64,000 nucleotides of DNA from assembly GCF_014356525.2 (NCBI RefSeq), contig NC_052505.1:25503432-25567431 (forward strand), in the 5' to 3' direction. The stretch is from Nilaparvata lugens (Eukaryota > Arthropoda > Insecta > Hemiptera > Delphacidae). Under the pieces are notes generated by a model, which did no database searches, was not told where the DNA came from, and saw nothing but the letters and a program-made list of their open reading frames with translations. The translations under genes were made by a program, and so were the position numbers. Shown here one piece after another: positions 56,101 through 63,297 of the stretch (position 1 is the first letter of the stretch; each line of letters starts with the position of its first letter).

Positions 56101-58539
56101 GTAATGATAAAGCCGAGGAAGATTGGTAGGGGATGGTTATTATGGAGATAATGCTACACTTACTGGATAAGACTCCAGGAGAGAATCGAGGAGACGGTGA
56201 GGGAAAGAGATAGAAGAGGAAGTGAGAGGATGGAGAACAAAAGTTGAAGAGCAGAAAGCAGGAGGAAGAGGGAATCAAAAAAAGTAACCAGATCAATGGG
56301 GGTGGGGTGGAAGTACGAAGGAAAAACGAGAGGGAAATGATAGGAGTAAGATTATTTATTTATTTATTTATTCCTAAGAGTATTATTTATCTATTCAACA
56401 GAGTATTATTTATTTATTCAACAAAGTATTATTTATTTATTCTGATTAGAGTATTTTAAAAGGAGGATGGGGAGAAAACAAAGTATTAGAAGTAGGTAAA
56501 GGAGAAGGGGAATGAGTTGTCGAAAACTGAGAAAATTAGATGAAGCAATAAGAAGTCTGATGAAGAAGGAGACAATATGGAAAAGAAAGCAGTCAAAAGA
56601 AGAAGAGAAAAATTGAGATGGGAAATAGACACAAAAATGTAGAAACGAGAAGATAAAGAAGATATTTGTGGAGTTGTAAGAGAGGCAGAAGGATGAGAAG
56701 AAAAGAAAAGGAATAGAATGAAAATAGCAAAAATGTAGTATGAATGTGGAAAAAATAGAATAGAGGACTGACTTTATTTTTCCTAAAGAATGAAGTCAGG
56801 TTTCAGTCGGCCCTCTTTTACACTCAACTTAATAGAAGTAGGCTACAATAGAAATAGCTACAATAGAAGTAGGCTATAGAAATTTGAAAGAAAGATAGAC
56901 AAGAACGAAAAAATGGTAAAGGCAGCAAATCGATGACGAGGAGAAGAAGATGTGTGAAGGGTGTAGGGAAGGAGTTAAATCAGGAGGGAATGAAAGTAAA
57001 ATATAGGATGGTTTGGGAAGATGCAAAAAAGGTGTAGAAGAAGGAGGAAAAGAGGAGAAGAATAGTAGAAATTTCTAGGTGGGGGAGGAAGAAAATGTGA
57101 AGAGGTAGGGTAGGAGCTGACGGATGATGACGAGAACAATGATTATGTGAGGACAAAGAGGAGAAGTTAAGGGGGGACTGTGGGTGATCAAGGAGGGAGA
57201 GTAGGAGAAGCAGAAGCAGAAGGAGAAGAATGAGGGTTGAGGTAGAAGATGAAAAAGCGTTCCAAGAAATCAAGGTTCGTCCTTCAAGTCCTCATTTTTC
57301 TGTAATCTATACAAATTTTTCCGATTATAATGAAAGTGGATTGTTCTCATGATTTCACTATCCTTTGACACGATAGCGTGTTCGAAGAGAACTGGGATGA
57401 CGGTTTGAAGTAGCCTACTGAAACTAAAAATAACCAGTACTAAACTATACTCTAACAAAACCCTGACCGTTTGAATTTTGGAGCGCAGATTGCAAACACT
57501 ATCACTAAGTCAATAGCCTGCAAAAAGCCAATCACGCCAGTCCTAAATGGACTGAAGGCCCAAAGTCCTTTGGTTAAGTCCCAAAGTTTCGTTGTTTGAC
57601 CGAGAGTTCGTTGATCCCATCCCAAGGGAGGAGTGAACCCTCTAATATCTGATTTGGACTAATAGCGTCGTTTCTTATCGGGTCTTGATTAATTGAATTT
57701 CAAAAGATAGAATATATATTATGCTACAACCTTTAATCATAATTAGCGTACAAAGAAATATTGTAGTACCAGTCCAATTGAAATATAGATCCAACAAGAT
57801 CAGTTTGAATGATTAGTTTGGAGTTGAAAAAAATTGAATTAAGTTTTGAATAATGGAGTGAGAATAATTGGATTAATTTGAGAGTTGAAAAATAACTAGA
57901 TATTGGTCTCGGCTGTTGCACCAAATCTTAAGTAAAGATATACAGAATTTATCACCTAGAGATATGATTGATGAAATACCTGTGAAAGTAAAAGTCTGTC
58001 ATTGGCTTGGATAGGCCACTCCCACCATTTACGGTTCATTCAAAAGCCGCAGTAACGGCGGTACTTATACAAGACATAGAAATATAAAACAATGAAATCC
58101 TCAAATAAGAAATTGAAGGTTTGGAAGGGCCAGGAAATAGCAGTTTGGAAAACAGTAAAATTCATTCACAAAAGACCAATATTTATGATGCAACTAGATT
58201 GGTGGTATTGGCTAAAATGAGTCTTTACATTCAAACTGTGATTTTAAAAAAAATCAATTGTCATTTTCTTATTCTTGTCTCTTTCTTAGTTGAAACTAGG
58301 GACTAAAGTTCCAAACTGAAGGTGAAAATTAGAGCTATGCATTTACCTCTAATCATTAGGAATGGTGACAATCTAGTGATATCAAATATTGTGTATGAAT
58401 CAATTTTCAGGATATAATTATAAGAATTGTTGGACAAACAGGTGGAATAGAAAAACAATCTACTTACACATAATCCAATGTCGATACCATTGGTTGTCCA
58501 TCAGGCCATATTAGGATGCAAGCAGTAAGACCACTTTTT
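28324..58539 (-). CDS. TkR86C: Tachykinin/natalisin-type neuropeptide GPCR, C-terminal five exons
   Basis: Exons 58539-58468, 54352-54202, 40716-40520, 32899-32769 and 28646-28324 join in phase with GT-AG borders. They encode extracellular loop 2 (LTACILIWPDG), TM5 (YNIVLFLLTYIVPMTAMVGC), loop 3 ending SIKSKRK, TM6 with CWLPYH, TM7 with NPLIYYWMN, and a tail of about 150 residues. GRELWGSRAIG, KSKRKVVRMF and YVQHMYL.FYWLAMSNAMVN match, from memory, insect TkR86C/NKD, the natalisin receptor, better than TkR99D. It is a plasma-membrane receptor signalling through G proteins. Exons for TM1-TM4 and the DRY motif are missing from the window. Introns are 4.1, 13.5, 7.6 and 4.1 kb. Confidence 0.9.
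28823..28912 (+). repeat. Dispersed repeat, copy 1
   Basis: GCCCCAGGAAGAATGGCAGC followed by CAACTTGCCAGCCCGAGTTGG and AAGCAGTGAAAAG. Related copies lie at 31590 and 33475 on the same strand. Confidence 0.5.
28985..29500. repeat. Dispersed repeat with a (GT)n tract
   Basis: It starts with a small inverted pair (TACTTTCCTTGCC...GGTAAGGAAAGTA) and continues AAGGTACCCCAATTTCTAAA, GAGGTCCCCTGAGTCC and CAAGATGGCGGCTAAAATGG. The microsatellite (GT)n lies at 29119-29147. The composition and lack of coding frame suggest a high-copy repeat, and I recall similar sequence from planthopper scaffolds. Boundaries are unclear. Confidence 0.4.
29850..30400. repeat. Dispersed repeat with a 9-bp minisatellite
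   Basis: A tract of about six AAACATTCA units (30271-30330) is followed by CCGTCGACTTGAATCTTAGA and CCTCACTTCGCTCGGTCAAT. CCTCACGCAGTATTCTCATC, CACAAGTACCTGAT at 29968 resembles the complement of a segment at 3920-3975 inside the 3566-4135 element, so the two share sequence. Confidence 0.4.
30767..31540. repeat. Foldback-type repeat with nested direct repeats
   Basis: The outer arms are inverted: AGTTGGGAAGACAATTTTTG, ACCCCGCAGTTCTGTTT and GGTAAACATATCAAAAGT on the left (30767-30855), with their complements at 31446-31540. Between them, TGTGCTAAAGGGATGGGGAT (30862) and TGTGCTAAGGGGATGAGGGT (31370) are direct copies. The intervening region includes an AT-rich open stretch with no recognisable product. 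Confidence 0.6.
31590..31690 (+). repeat. Dispersed repeat, copy 2
   Basis: TGCCCTAGGGAGAATGATTA, then TGTCAACTGGTCAGTCCGAG and TTGAAAGCAGTGAAAGGTAG, matching the copies at 28823 and 33475. Confidence 0.5.
31691..32736. other. Receptor intron segment, nothing recognised
   Basis: AT-rich intronic sequence upstream of the possible alternative stop at 32737. No repeat or gene seen. Confidence 0.4.
32769..32899 (-). CDS. TkR86C: Receptor exon: helix 8 and proximal tail
   Basis: The acceptor GGTTCCAG ends at 32900 and the donor CGG|GTAAAA lies at 32769/32768. Together with the AG from the previous exon it reads RFRQYFRTAVCEWKLCRRRV, then SRLEGIETPSMIRHCSHSYS and RSRS. NARFRQYF is the helix-8 start found after TM7 in this family. 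The cysteines could be palmitoylated, and the Ser/Arg-rich end offers phosphorylation sites. If the donor is skipped the frame stops at 32737, giving a short alternative C-terminus. Confidence 0.85.
33156..33200 (+). repeat. Second retroelement 3' tail with stem-loop
   Basis: AATAAAC at 33156-33162, stem CTCTGGAT (33165-33172) with ATCCAGAG (33185-33192), then AAATTATTATTATT. The layout is that of 2874-2925, but with A:T where that copy has T:A in the stem. Confidence 0.5.
33475..33545 (+). repeat. Dispersed repeat, copy 3
   Basis: GGTTCAGTCCACTTGTTAGC followed by CCTAGTTGGAAGCAGTGAAA matches copies 1 and 2. It follows a GC-richer stretch (33250-33480) containing TTGCAAGTGCACGTGACC, which has open frames on both strands but no protein I recognise. 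Confidence 0.45.
34017..34229. mobile_element. 213-bp MITE with about 36-bp TIRs
   Basis: The ends are inverted copies, GGGCCGAAATACACGAGGCG and GGGCCGAAACACACAGGGCG (complement), continuing CAGACG.GTCGGCA. An inner inverted pair, TCTCCGATTGGCT / AGCCAATCGGAGA, lies at 34126-34170. GAA flanks both sides, a possible 3-bp target duplication. G-rich TIRs with 3-bp duplications point to PIF/Harbinger-type elements, but this is only a suggestion. Confidence 0.65.
34455..34665 (+). mobile_element. tRNA-derived SINE (family B), copy 1
   Basis: The head GGCCACGTTGGTAAGGAGCG and the B box GGGTTCGAATCC are those of a tRNA gene. The body is GGCATGGACGTTTAATCATC and the tail CATGCGCAAGAAAAAAGCTC. The same order recurs at 46309 and 50139 and in reverse at 36095-35885. 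Confidence 0.7.
35225..35340. repeat. Short inverted-repeat element, doubtful
   Basis: GGCAAGCAAGCTGTCG at the left and the complement of TGACAAGCAAGAGAGTCG at the right bracket about 115 bp with GTTCA/CTCC words repeated inside. It could be a MITE. Confidence 0.3.
35885..36097 (-). mobile_element. tRNA-derived SINE (family B), copy 2
   Basis: Reverse copy: on the minus strand GGCCAGGATAGCCGAGACGA, CAGTCTGCTAGCGCTAAATA, GGGTTGGAATCCCGCCGGTG, GCATGGACGTCTATCATCTC and CCACGCACAAGAAAA. The B box has one mismatch to GGTTCGAATCC. Confidence 0.68.
36098..40519. other. Receptor intron, no gene supported
   Basis: About 4.4 kb of intron. A 187-codon open frame at 38415-38978 (plus) has no family signature, ordinary AT-rich composition and no splice or promoter context, so I treat it as chance. 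A CAATAAAGATTAAAG tail at about 40328 could be a retroelement 3' end. Confidence 0.4.
40520..40716 (-). CDS. TkR86C: Receptor exon: TM6, loop 3, TM7
   Basis: Begins VVRMFIIIVSIFGICWLPYH after the acceptor TTTCAG and ends ...NPLIYYWMNA plus AG before GTGAGT. It contains the TM6 CWxP and TM7 NPxxY motifs of class A GPCRs. YSSYVQHMYLLFYWLAMSNA is the family-specific loop-3/TM7 segment. Confidence 0.92.
40810..41458. mobile_element. pogo/Tigger-like TIR element containing a huge (TCC)n tract
   Basis: The left end, TAGAGTGGAACCTTGCTAAT, and right end, complement TAGACTCTGGAACCTCGATA, are imperfect inverted repeats flanked by TA. GGAACCTCGATAAT-type termini with TA duplications are characteristic of pogo-like DNA transposons. 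The interior is mostly microsatellite and has no transposase. Confidence 0.5.
41032..41273. repeat. (TCC)n and (TTC)n microsatellites
   Basis: About 160 bases of TCC/CCT triplets (41032-41192) with rare interruptions, followed by an interrupted pyrimidine stretch and about 17 TTC/CTT triplets (41222-41273). Open frames here code only poly-Ser, poly-Pro or poly-Arg and are not genes. Confidence 0.95.
41460..43700. other. Receptor intron, nothing recognised
   Basis: AT-rich intronic sequence. Small palindromes such as AGAGCTTTGCTCT near 42818 occur. No coding or repeat assignment. Confidence 0.4.
43775..45531 (-). pseudogene. 5'-truncated non-LTR retrotransposon reverse transcriptase
   Basis: Two overlapping frames join into one RT protein. 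The first (45531-44527) has APGVDGVLPEFIKN, YRPIALLSVVYKLFERVL, AVFLDLSAAYDTVW, GLPQGSVLSPILFNVY and YADD at residues 241-244. The second (44530-43775) continues with KLKTRLNIISKLAGTTWGCD and ends in a Cys/His cluster, CQCGQIQSMNHLISECP. One base seems lost near 44530-44560. The endonuclease is missing, so the copy is 5' truncated at about 45540. Annotators usually call this protein type jockey-like; I cannot fix the clade. It lies in a receptor intron, in the same orientation as the gene. Confidence 0.82.
45584..45687. repeat. 104-nt hairpin with 37-nt arms
   Basis: GTGAGTATTATTTCGAAAG at 45584 pairs with CTTTCGAAATAATACTCAC ending at 45687. The inner part AATACAGGAAT..GTTC pairs with GAAC..ATTCCTGTATT. 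There are about four mismatches over 37 bp and a 30-nt loop. It begins 44 bp upstream of the truncated RT. It could be a MITE remnant or a small-RNA precursor. Confidence 0.65.
45690..46308. other. Receptor intron segment, nothing recognised
   Basis: Non-coding AT-rich DNA between the hairpin and the third family-B SINE. Confidence 0.4.
46309..46508 (+). mobile_element. tRNA-derived SINE (family B), copy 3
   Basis: GGCCAGGATAGCCGATACTA, CAGTCTGCTAGCGCTAACCT, GTGCGTTCGAATATACCGCC, GGCATGGACCCTTAATCATC and CCCACGCACAAGCAAAGAAA in the order of the other copies. Confidence 0.7.
47665..47882. mobile_element. 218-bp MITE with about 40-bp TIRs
   Basis: AGTCAACCGCACGAAAACAG, TCCGATGGAAATTGGAAC on the left is mirrored on the right by TTCTAATTTCCATCGGAATA, TTTTGTGCGGTTGACT. 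The interior contains GTTGATCAAC and CAACGTTG palindromes. No coding capacity. Superfamily unknown. Confidence 0.65.
48066..48330. repeat. (TA)n tract and dispersed repeat
   Basis: (AT)13 at 48066-48091 is followed by TGTTGCCTATAGACTTGAAA, AGAACGGCATGAAACTTTGG and GGATGGTTTCTGACCAGAAA. This has the look of a high-copy, Helitron- or MITE-associated repeat. Boundaries were not determined. Confidence 0.4.
48331..50138. other. Receptor intron, nothing recognised
   Basis: AT-rich non-coding sequence with no tandem or inverted repeat of note. Confidence 0.4.
50139..50362 (+). mobile_element. tRNA-derived SINE (family B), copy 4
   Basis: GGCCGGGTTGGTCGGTAAGG, the perfect B box GTGGGTTCGAATCCCGCC, GGCTTGAACGTTCGATCATC and ACATGCGAAAAACTCATGTG. 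It has the cleanest pol III box of the four copies and ends in a short A-rich run. Confidence 0.7.
50363..52079. other. Receptor intron, nothing recognised
   Basis: Non-coding. The pyrimidine-rich patch near 51750-51860 has no gene-like structure. Confidence 0.4.
52231..52441. repeat. Tandem duplication, about 83-bp unit at 129-bp spacing
   Basis: ATTGTAAAGCACGCCCACAT begins copies at 52231 and 52360. Both continue with CATT.TATCCG, TCCTT.CACACT, TAATA.C and CTCTC.TTATTC.GAGA, at roughly 80% identity. A further GACGCCATT word at 52099 and 52311 suggests that the repeat is longer and older. Confidence 0.55.
53900..54046. mobile_element. MITE-like GTGGCGTAGCC element
   Basis: CAGTGGCGTAGCCCG on the left and the complement of TGGCTATGCTAATG on the right form imperfect TIRs. 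Ends of the type CAGTGGCGTAGCCAG are very common in insect genomes. About 145 bp, non-coding. Confidence 0.4.
54202..54352 (-). CDS. TkR86C: Receptor exon: TM5 and intracellular loop 3
   Basis: Encodes YNIVLFLLTYIVPMTAMVGC, YTAMGRELWGSRAIGVLTQR and QADSIKSKRK. The acceptor CTCACACAG and donor AAG|GTATCA give a 151-nt exon whose first base completes a Val codon. TM5 has the conserved Pro. The basic SKSKRK-like end couples to the G protein. Confidence 0.9.
55380..55504 (+). repeat. Retroelement-like 3' tail followed by a hairpin
   Basis: TGTATATGACAATAAAGAAT followed by (ATTGA)n looks like the 3' end of a non-LTR element with a pentamer tail. Immediately after it CATAGAGAAAAGATA (55466-55480) pairs perfectly with TATCTTTTCTCTATG (55490-55504) over a 9-nt loop. 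Confidence 0.45.
56352..56452. repeat. 24-bp minisatellite
   Basis: About four copies of AGAGTATTATTTATTTATTC plus AACA, with the first copy partly replaced by a TTTA run. Confidence 0.75.
56453..58467. other. Receptor intron with a purine-rich tract
   Basis: From about 56200 to 57250 the plus strand is strongly purine-rich (GAAGAAGAG/GGAGG words), giving spurious Ser/Leu/Phe-rich frames on the minus strand. The rest is ordinary AT-rich intron. Confidence 0.45.
58468..58539 (-). CDS. TkR86C: Receptor exon: extracellular loop 2
   Basis: A 72-nt exon between ACTATTTCAG and GT|GTAAGTA encodes KSGLTACILIWPDGQPMVST plus LDYV. The ACILIWPDG word matches the CFMMWPDG segment of TkR86C-type receptors, including the loop Cys that forms the class A disulfide. 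It starts mid-codon, so another exon must precede it. Confidence 0.8.
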
Positions 58540-58649
58540 CTGAAATAGTAACACAGATAAATGATACGTTATTAGCTAATTTCCATTCTTGAGATATCTA
58601 TATTGAATGTTAAAATTGATTCATGGTACACTTATAATATGTGAAGATA

Positions 58650-58758
58650 TTTAATAAAGTAAAAGTAAGTATATTTTAAATAAAGTAAGTATATTTAATA
58701 ACAGTAAAACTCGTAAGTTACTAGTAAGTAACTAGTAAGTAACTCCTAAGTTTTACTG
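58650..58758. repeat. GTAAGTA-rich tandem words and hairpin
   Basis: GTAAGTATATTT is repeated near 58664-58694. Then ACAGTAAAACTCGTAAGTTA (58699) pairs with its near-complement TAACTCCTAAGTTTTACTGT ending at 58758, around (TAGTAAGTAAC)2. Confidence 0.6.
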
Positions 58759-60363
58759 TATACCTCAGTTGGATGTTCTGCTGTCATAAAATGATTCGGA
58801 TGAAGTTTTCCATCGTAATCTTCATAATGAATCACTACTGTTGTCTTTTCCCCATCGACTGTAGTTATAATAGCATAATATTATCTTTCAGTTTATTCGA
58901 AATGAATTCAATCCGTTTCATGTCATTGTTGGATTTTTCAATATTTTCTTTTCAATACAGTAAATCTATCAATAGAATTGATTCAAAGTGCAATACAATA
59001 GCTAAAGCACTACTCATAAGCTTTGTTGATTGGGTTTGATGATTTCAAATTCATTCAATGGCTTCCCCTCATATTTTCTTCCTACTATAAGTATATTTGC
59101 TTCCTACTAAATTTTCTATATTTAATTTTCTATATTTTCTTCCTACTAATAAGTGCCCCCAGTCTAGTTTCTATCATACTCCTATCATGAACTCATTAAA
59201 TGAGTATTTTTTTCCAAAATGATAAAGGTTCAATAACTCAAGAAAACGATTCTCAATTTATATCGAGTGGGAAGTAGACTACAAGATTGTGTCACATGAT
59301 TTTCATAATAAATAAGTTTGTTCGAACCCAATACACTCAATATTATGGAAAACACTGATAGTGAACGCCATTCGGTACCGATTCTGGGGTTATAAAGTGA
59401 TTTTTACGAGCTCGATATACATTTTGCACAGCCTTTGGTGATAAAAAAATGAGGTACAAACCATTCTCGTTCATTGATATCAAATCAGCTACTTGCTGGA
59501 TATTTTACTGTTATTGAATATCTTCTCTATAACGAGCATTCTCCAGCATCGTCTATATTCATGAAAACCTATTCATATTTAGTGTTTAGTATTCTGTGGG
59601 GATAGGAAGCTCAGAATCACGTTACTAATATCTACGTGATGTTATTTTTAAAAAGGCAATACGGTACTGTATGTTTTGGAATAGCATAGAGTATCGAATT
59701 CTGTCCAAACAAGGAACTGAGAATCCTATTTCTTGTAATGTGAATAATATCATAAGTTGGTCAGGTACGATACAGTATAATAATTTTAAGGGAAAAAACT
59801 TTTCAAACTCATTCTCATTCAGAAGTAATAGAATAGAACATATTTTTTGAAACCGAGGGAATAACATCTTTACATAATAGGTGTTGTTGATTTAAAAGAA
59901 GTAATTTTGGAAGATGAAAAATATTTCCCAGAATTTTATTTCCAACTTCTCATTCAGATAAAACACTGTTTTCTCACTTAGTTACTACGATATCGTAATT
60001 ATTTCGCTCAGCTTCGAAATAATTCATCTCCCTGATCAAACAAACGAAATTAATCAAGCAGAATGATTTTTAGAGTAAATATTTCACACCAACAGTCTTT
60101 TCCCATGAGAGTTGAAAATATTCTCGAACAATAAACCTCTTTTTATGACAACTTTCCACATCGACACAGCGTTTATTGAAATTTTTCAAATGTCTTTCTA
60201 CGAGAGACATTGGCAACAACTGTATTTCAACGAAAGGAGGAAATAGAAGTAAATAATGAGTCCCGCGATAATTTGAGTAAGGAAAATACGATGTAGACTA
60301 GTATGGGAGTTTGTAGGTTCTTGAATGGTGCTGGAGAATAAATGTTTTCTTTACATTATACAG
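58759..60363. other. Non-coding stretch upstream of the last receptor exon found
   Basis: Searched on the minus strand for the missing TM4 exon; nothing convincing seen. No repeats of note. Confidence 0.4.
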
Positions 60364-60528
60364 TGGTCCTCACCCAAACAAATAAGGGAACGTTTCACTT
60401 GTTTGAGTAAAGAAGATGCGCTTCATTTCGTTTCTGCAGTGGATTCCATACAAGCTGATACATGTTCTTTGGAAGAATTGGATTGTTATATCAACACACG
60501 TGCGTCCAGTTCACTTTTTAATTGGTAG
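60364..60528 (+). CDS. Candidate terminal exon of an unidentified gene
   Basis: After a good acceptor (TTTTCTTTACATTATACAG) there is a 54-codon frame, WSSPKQIRERFTCLSKEDAL, HFVSAVDSIQADTCSLEELD, CYINTRASSSLFNW, ending in TAG. Its composition is protein-like and richer in GC than the flanks, and AATAAAAAA near 60694 could be a polyadenylation signal. I do not recognise the protein and found no upstream exon. It could be a chance frame. Confidence 0.3.
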   Translation, partial: WSSPKQIRERFTCLSKEDALHFVSAVDSIQADTCSLEELDCYINTRASSSLFNW

Positions 60529-62198
60529 ACAGAGAAAATATTTAGTAAAGCTGAGGTACTCTACAAAAAAGCAGTCATTTAGGCCTACTCAATCCATACA
60601 TAAACAGTAATTCCTCATCCATGTTTTCCAACTTGGACCTTATCATCATGATATGACTTGATTATAATGATATTCCAACGAAATTAATATTGAATAAAAA
60701 AGGTATTCATATAATTACTTTGTAGCCTTGTCATGCATGATATGAATAAATTATGATGATATTCCAATGGAATAAATATTGAATAATGAAGGTATTCGTA
60801 TATTTTGCAACGTTAAATTTGAAACGAGACTCAAACTATCACTTCATGCTATAATATTCTGGCGTTTAATAGTAAGATTCACCTGAAAGTGCCAGCATTT
60901 TTTTAAATAAGATGATACCAATAACAAAATAATGCTCCCATTCAACCAATACTTTCAGTTTAGGTGAACCTTATTATAGCATATAAGTATAATTTGGACC
61001 CAGACTTGGCTCCACTGAGAGATCGAATGTTTTGTTCCGACTTCAACAAAATTCGCGATTCAACAAAAGTCGCGTTTTCAACAAAATTCACGTTTTCAAT
61101 ATAATTGTTTTAAAATTCAAACAGAATTCATGCTTTGCATGACTATTGAATGCAGATGGATTTTTATAATCAGTACCTCAATTATCTGTTTTTCAAACGA
61201 AGCTTACATTTCTAACTGTTTCAACACATTTCTTGGGGCAAAAGTTCGAATTTGTCTTCAAGTGCTATTTGTGATTTATACAGATGACTCTATTAATTTC
61301 GTAAAAATAGTGAGTGATGAATCTATTTGTATTTTTCTGTAATAGTAGAATTTTATCTATTTCGAAACTCAAAATCATGGCTATTGTAGTAAGGAATACT
61401 TGAAGTCAATGAGCCAAGCTTCAAGTAGCATGAACTTCAATACACAATTACATTATGAACAACGTTAGTGAACTCCAGAGCGAAATTCATTTGTTATCCT
61501 GCACACGTCAAACCCAAGTTTTCCTTTACTTTTGTAACTTACAGGAAGTTTGAGAAGTAGGATTGACCCTATTTCTTGGTCAGCACATCAAAAAGCTCGG
61601 ACCTCACTTTCAATTTTCTCATGAGATTTCGACTTTTCCTCTAAAGTGCTCTTGAAAAATGATGGGCATGTAATTTAAAGGTGATCGCACACACTAGCAG
61701 ACAGACGGGAGAAATATCCCTCCCAATGTGTTCGAATGTTGCAAAGCACACAGACGCCCATGGTCAGTCTGTCTCCAGACGTCTGCTTGCTGCTGTGCTT
61801 TTCATGAAATTATTTGATACTTGTAACATGATCCAAGAGTAAAAATAATCGCAGTGTTTAAACTGTTTTTGAGAGTAGGCCTACACAATCGTTCACAAAT
61901 GACAATAATCTACCCAACATGTGTATGACTTCGAAGTAGAATTATGTTAACTTTGATCTTCAGTATGTGACGATTATTACACTTTTTCTTATCCAGATTA
62001 CCTCGATGCTAAGAGAAATATTGAATAATCAATTCATCAATAATGGGCTGGTATGGTATTTTTCACATTATAATAGTGAAAAGCGGAATAAAGATATTTT
62101 GAAGAGTGCAGATGCAGGGAAGAGCAATAAATAGACAAGTTAACAAATTAATAAGTTGACATAACTCTAACATATAACTCAAATTCGATGTATACAGA
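60529..62198. other. Non-coding stretch with one possible MITE
   Basis: Mostly AT-rich and featureless. At 61687-61800 CACACTAGCAGACAGACG and GACGTCTGCTTGCTGCTGTG form a weak inverted pair around a GC-richer core, perhaps a decayed MITE. Confidence 0.35.
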
Positions 62199-62450
62199 GT
62201 GTCCCACCAAGGTTGTAACAGCCGTTAACCATAGATTCTACTCGACATTTTTGACAAAAAACTACTTTTAAACTTTTTTACTATCCACTTTAGTTTTCGA
62301 GAGATATCGATTTTTCGATATTTTCAGAATATGCCTACTTCTGGTCATTAAATACTCAATAACTCGAAAACTACTAGTCAAATTCAAGGGTGTTTCAAAA
62401 TTCAAAAATTTCAAGGGTGTTTTTGGGAAGAGAAAAACATTTCAAACAAG
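62199..62450. repeat. Possible left terminus of a DNA transposon
   Basis: TATACAGAGTGTCCCACCAA begins an element-like segment with the AATACTCAATAACTCGAAAA words often found near the ends of insect DNA transposons. The transposase relic at 63298-64000 reads toward it, so both may belong to one element whose other end lies outside the window. Confidence 0.35.
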
Positions 62451-62965
62451 ATTAATGTAATTTTATTCGTTTTAAGATATTTTGTAGTTTTTTATTAGGG
62501 CTTCAACTTGAAAAAATGCTATTATCCAAATTCAAAGTGAAATTTCGAACCATTTTTTCTCAGGGTGATTATAGTGGTTTCAATATTTCAAAAACTTCTC
62601 CATTTCATAAGCTTTCGAATGAGTATAAATTCGAAAAGGTAAGTTCCATGATAAAGTGTTCAAAACTGCTGATATCTGGAATGAACACCTTCAAAATCAG
62701 GAAATTCACAAACAGCAAGCATCAAGTGGTGATCCTAGGGTGAAATCAGCTGATTTCTCTCTGACAATATTCACAAGTTTTAATTAATATTTTAACATTC
62801 TACAATGATATGACTTTTTCAATAACTTGCATTATTTCCCTAAGGGTGAAATCACCTGATTATTGCTTTTTCTGTAGCATATAGTCTAAATCCTATATAA
62901 AATATTAATCATGAACTTTTAAAAAATCCAACAAAATTTATTCATAGAATAATAATTCAGAGTAG

Positions 62966-62995
62966 ATGAATAGATAGATAGATAGATAGATAGAT
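62966..62995. repeat. (GATA)n microsatellite
   Basis: About seven GATA/ATAG tetramers. Confidence 0.9.
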
Positions 62996-63297
62996 ATAGT
63001 TATTGATAATTGTTACTAGGCTGTTGCCTATGGTAACATTTACAAAAATTGACAATAAAATTAAATCAAACTTATGATAAATAATAATTATTCAACAGTT
63101 TTGCACTAGTATTGATCAATTACAAATATCGAAGAAAATAATATAGTATATATTAAGCTATCAACATTATACTAGATCACATTAGCAATACTGGAGGAAA
63201 GAAAAGTTGTTATTTGCATCCATGAATGACAGAATTGAAAAAAAAAACTGATGGCAATCATTCAGATGATAATTAAGTTACATGTCATGCTCACTGC

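Noticed and set aside
56980..57273. 97-codon Ser/Leu-rich minus-strand frame with a hydrophobic run
   Set aside because: It lies in a purine-rich tract that makes long low-complexity frames by composition alone.
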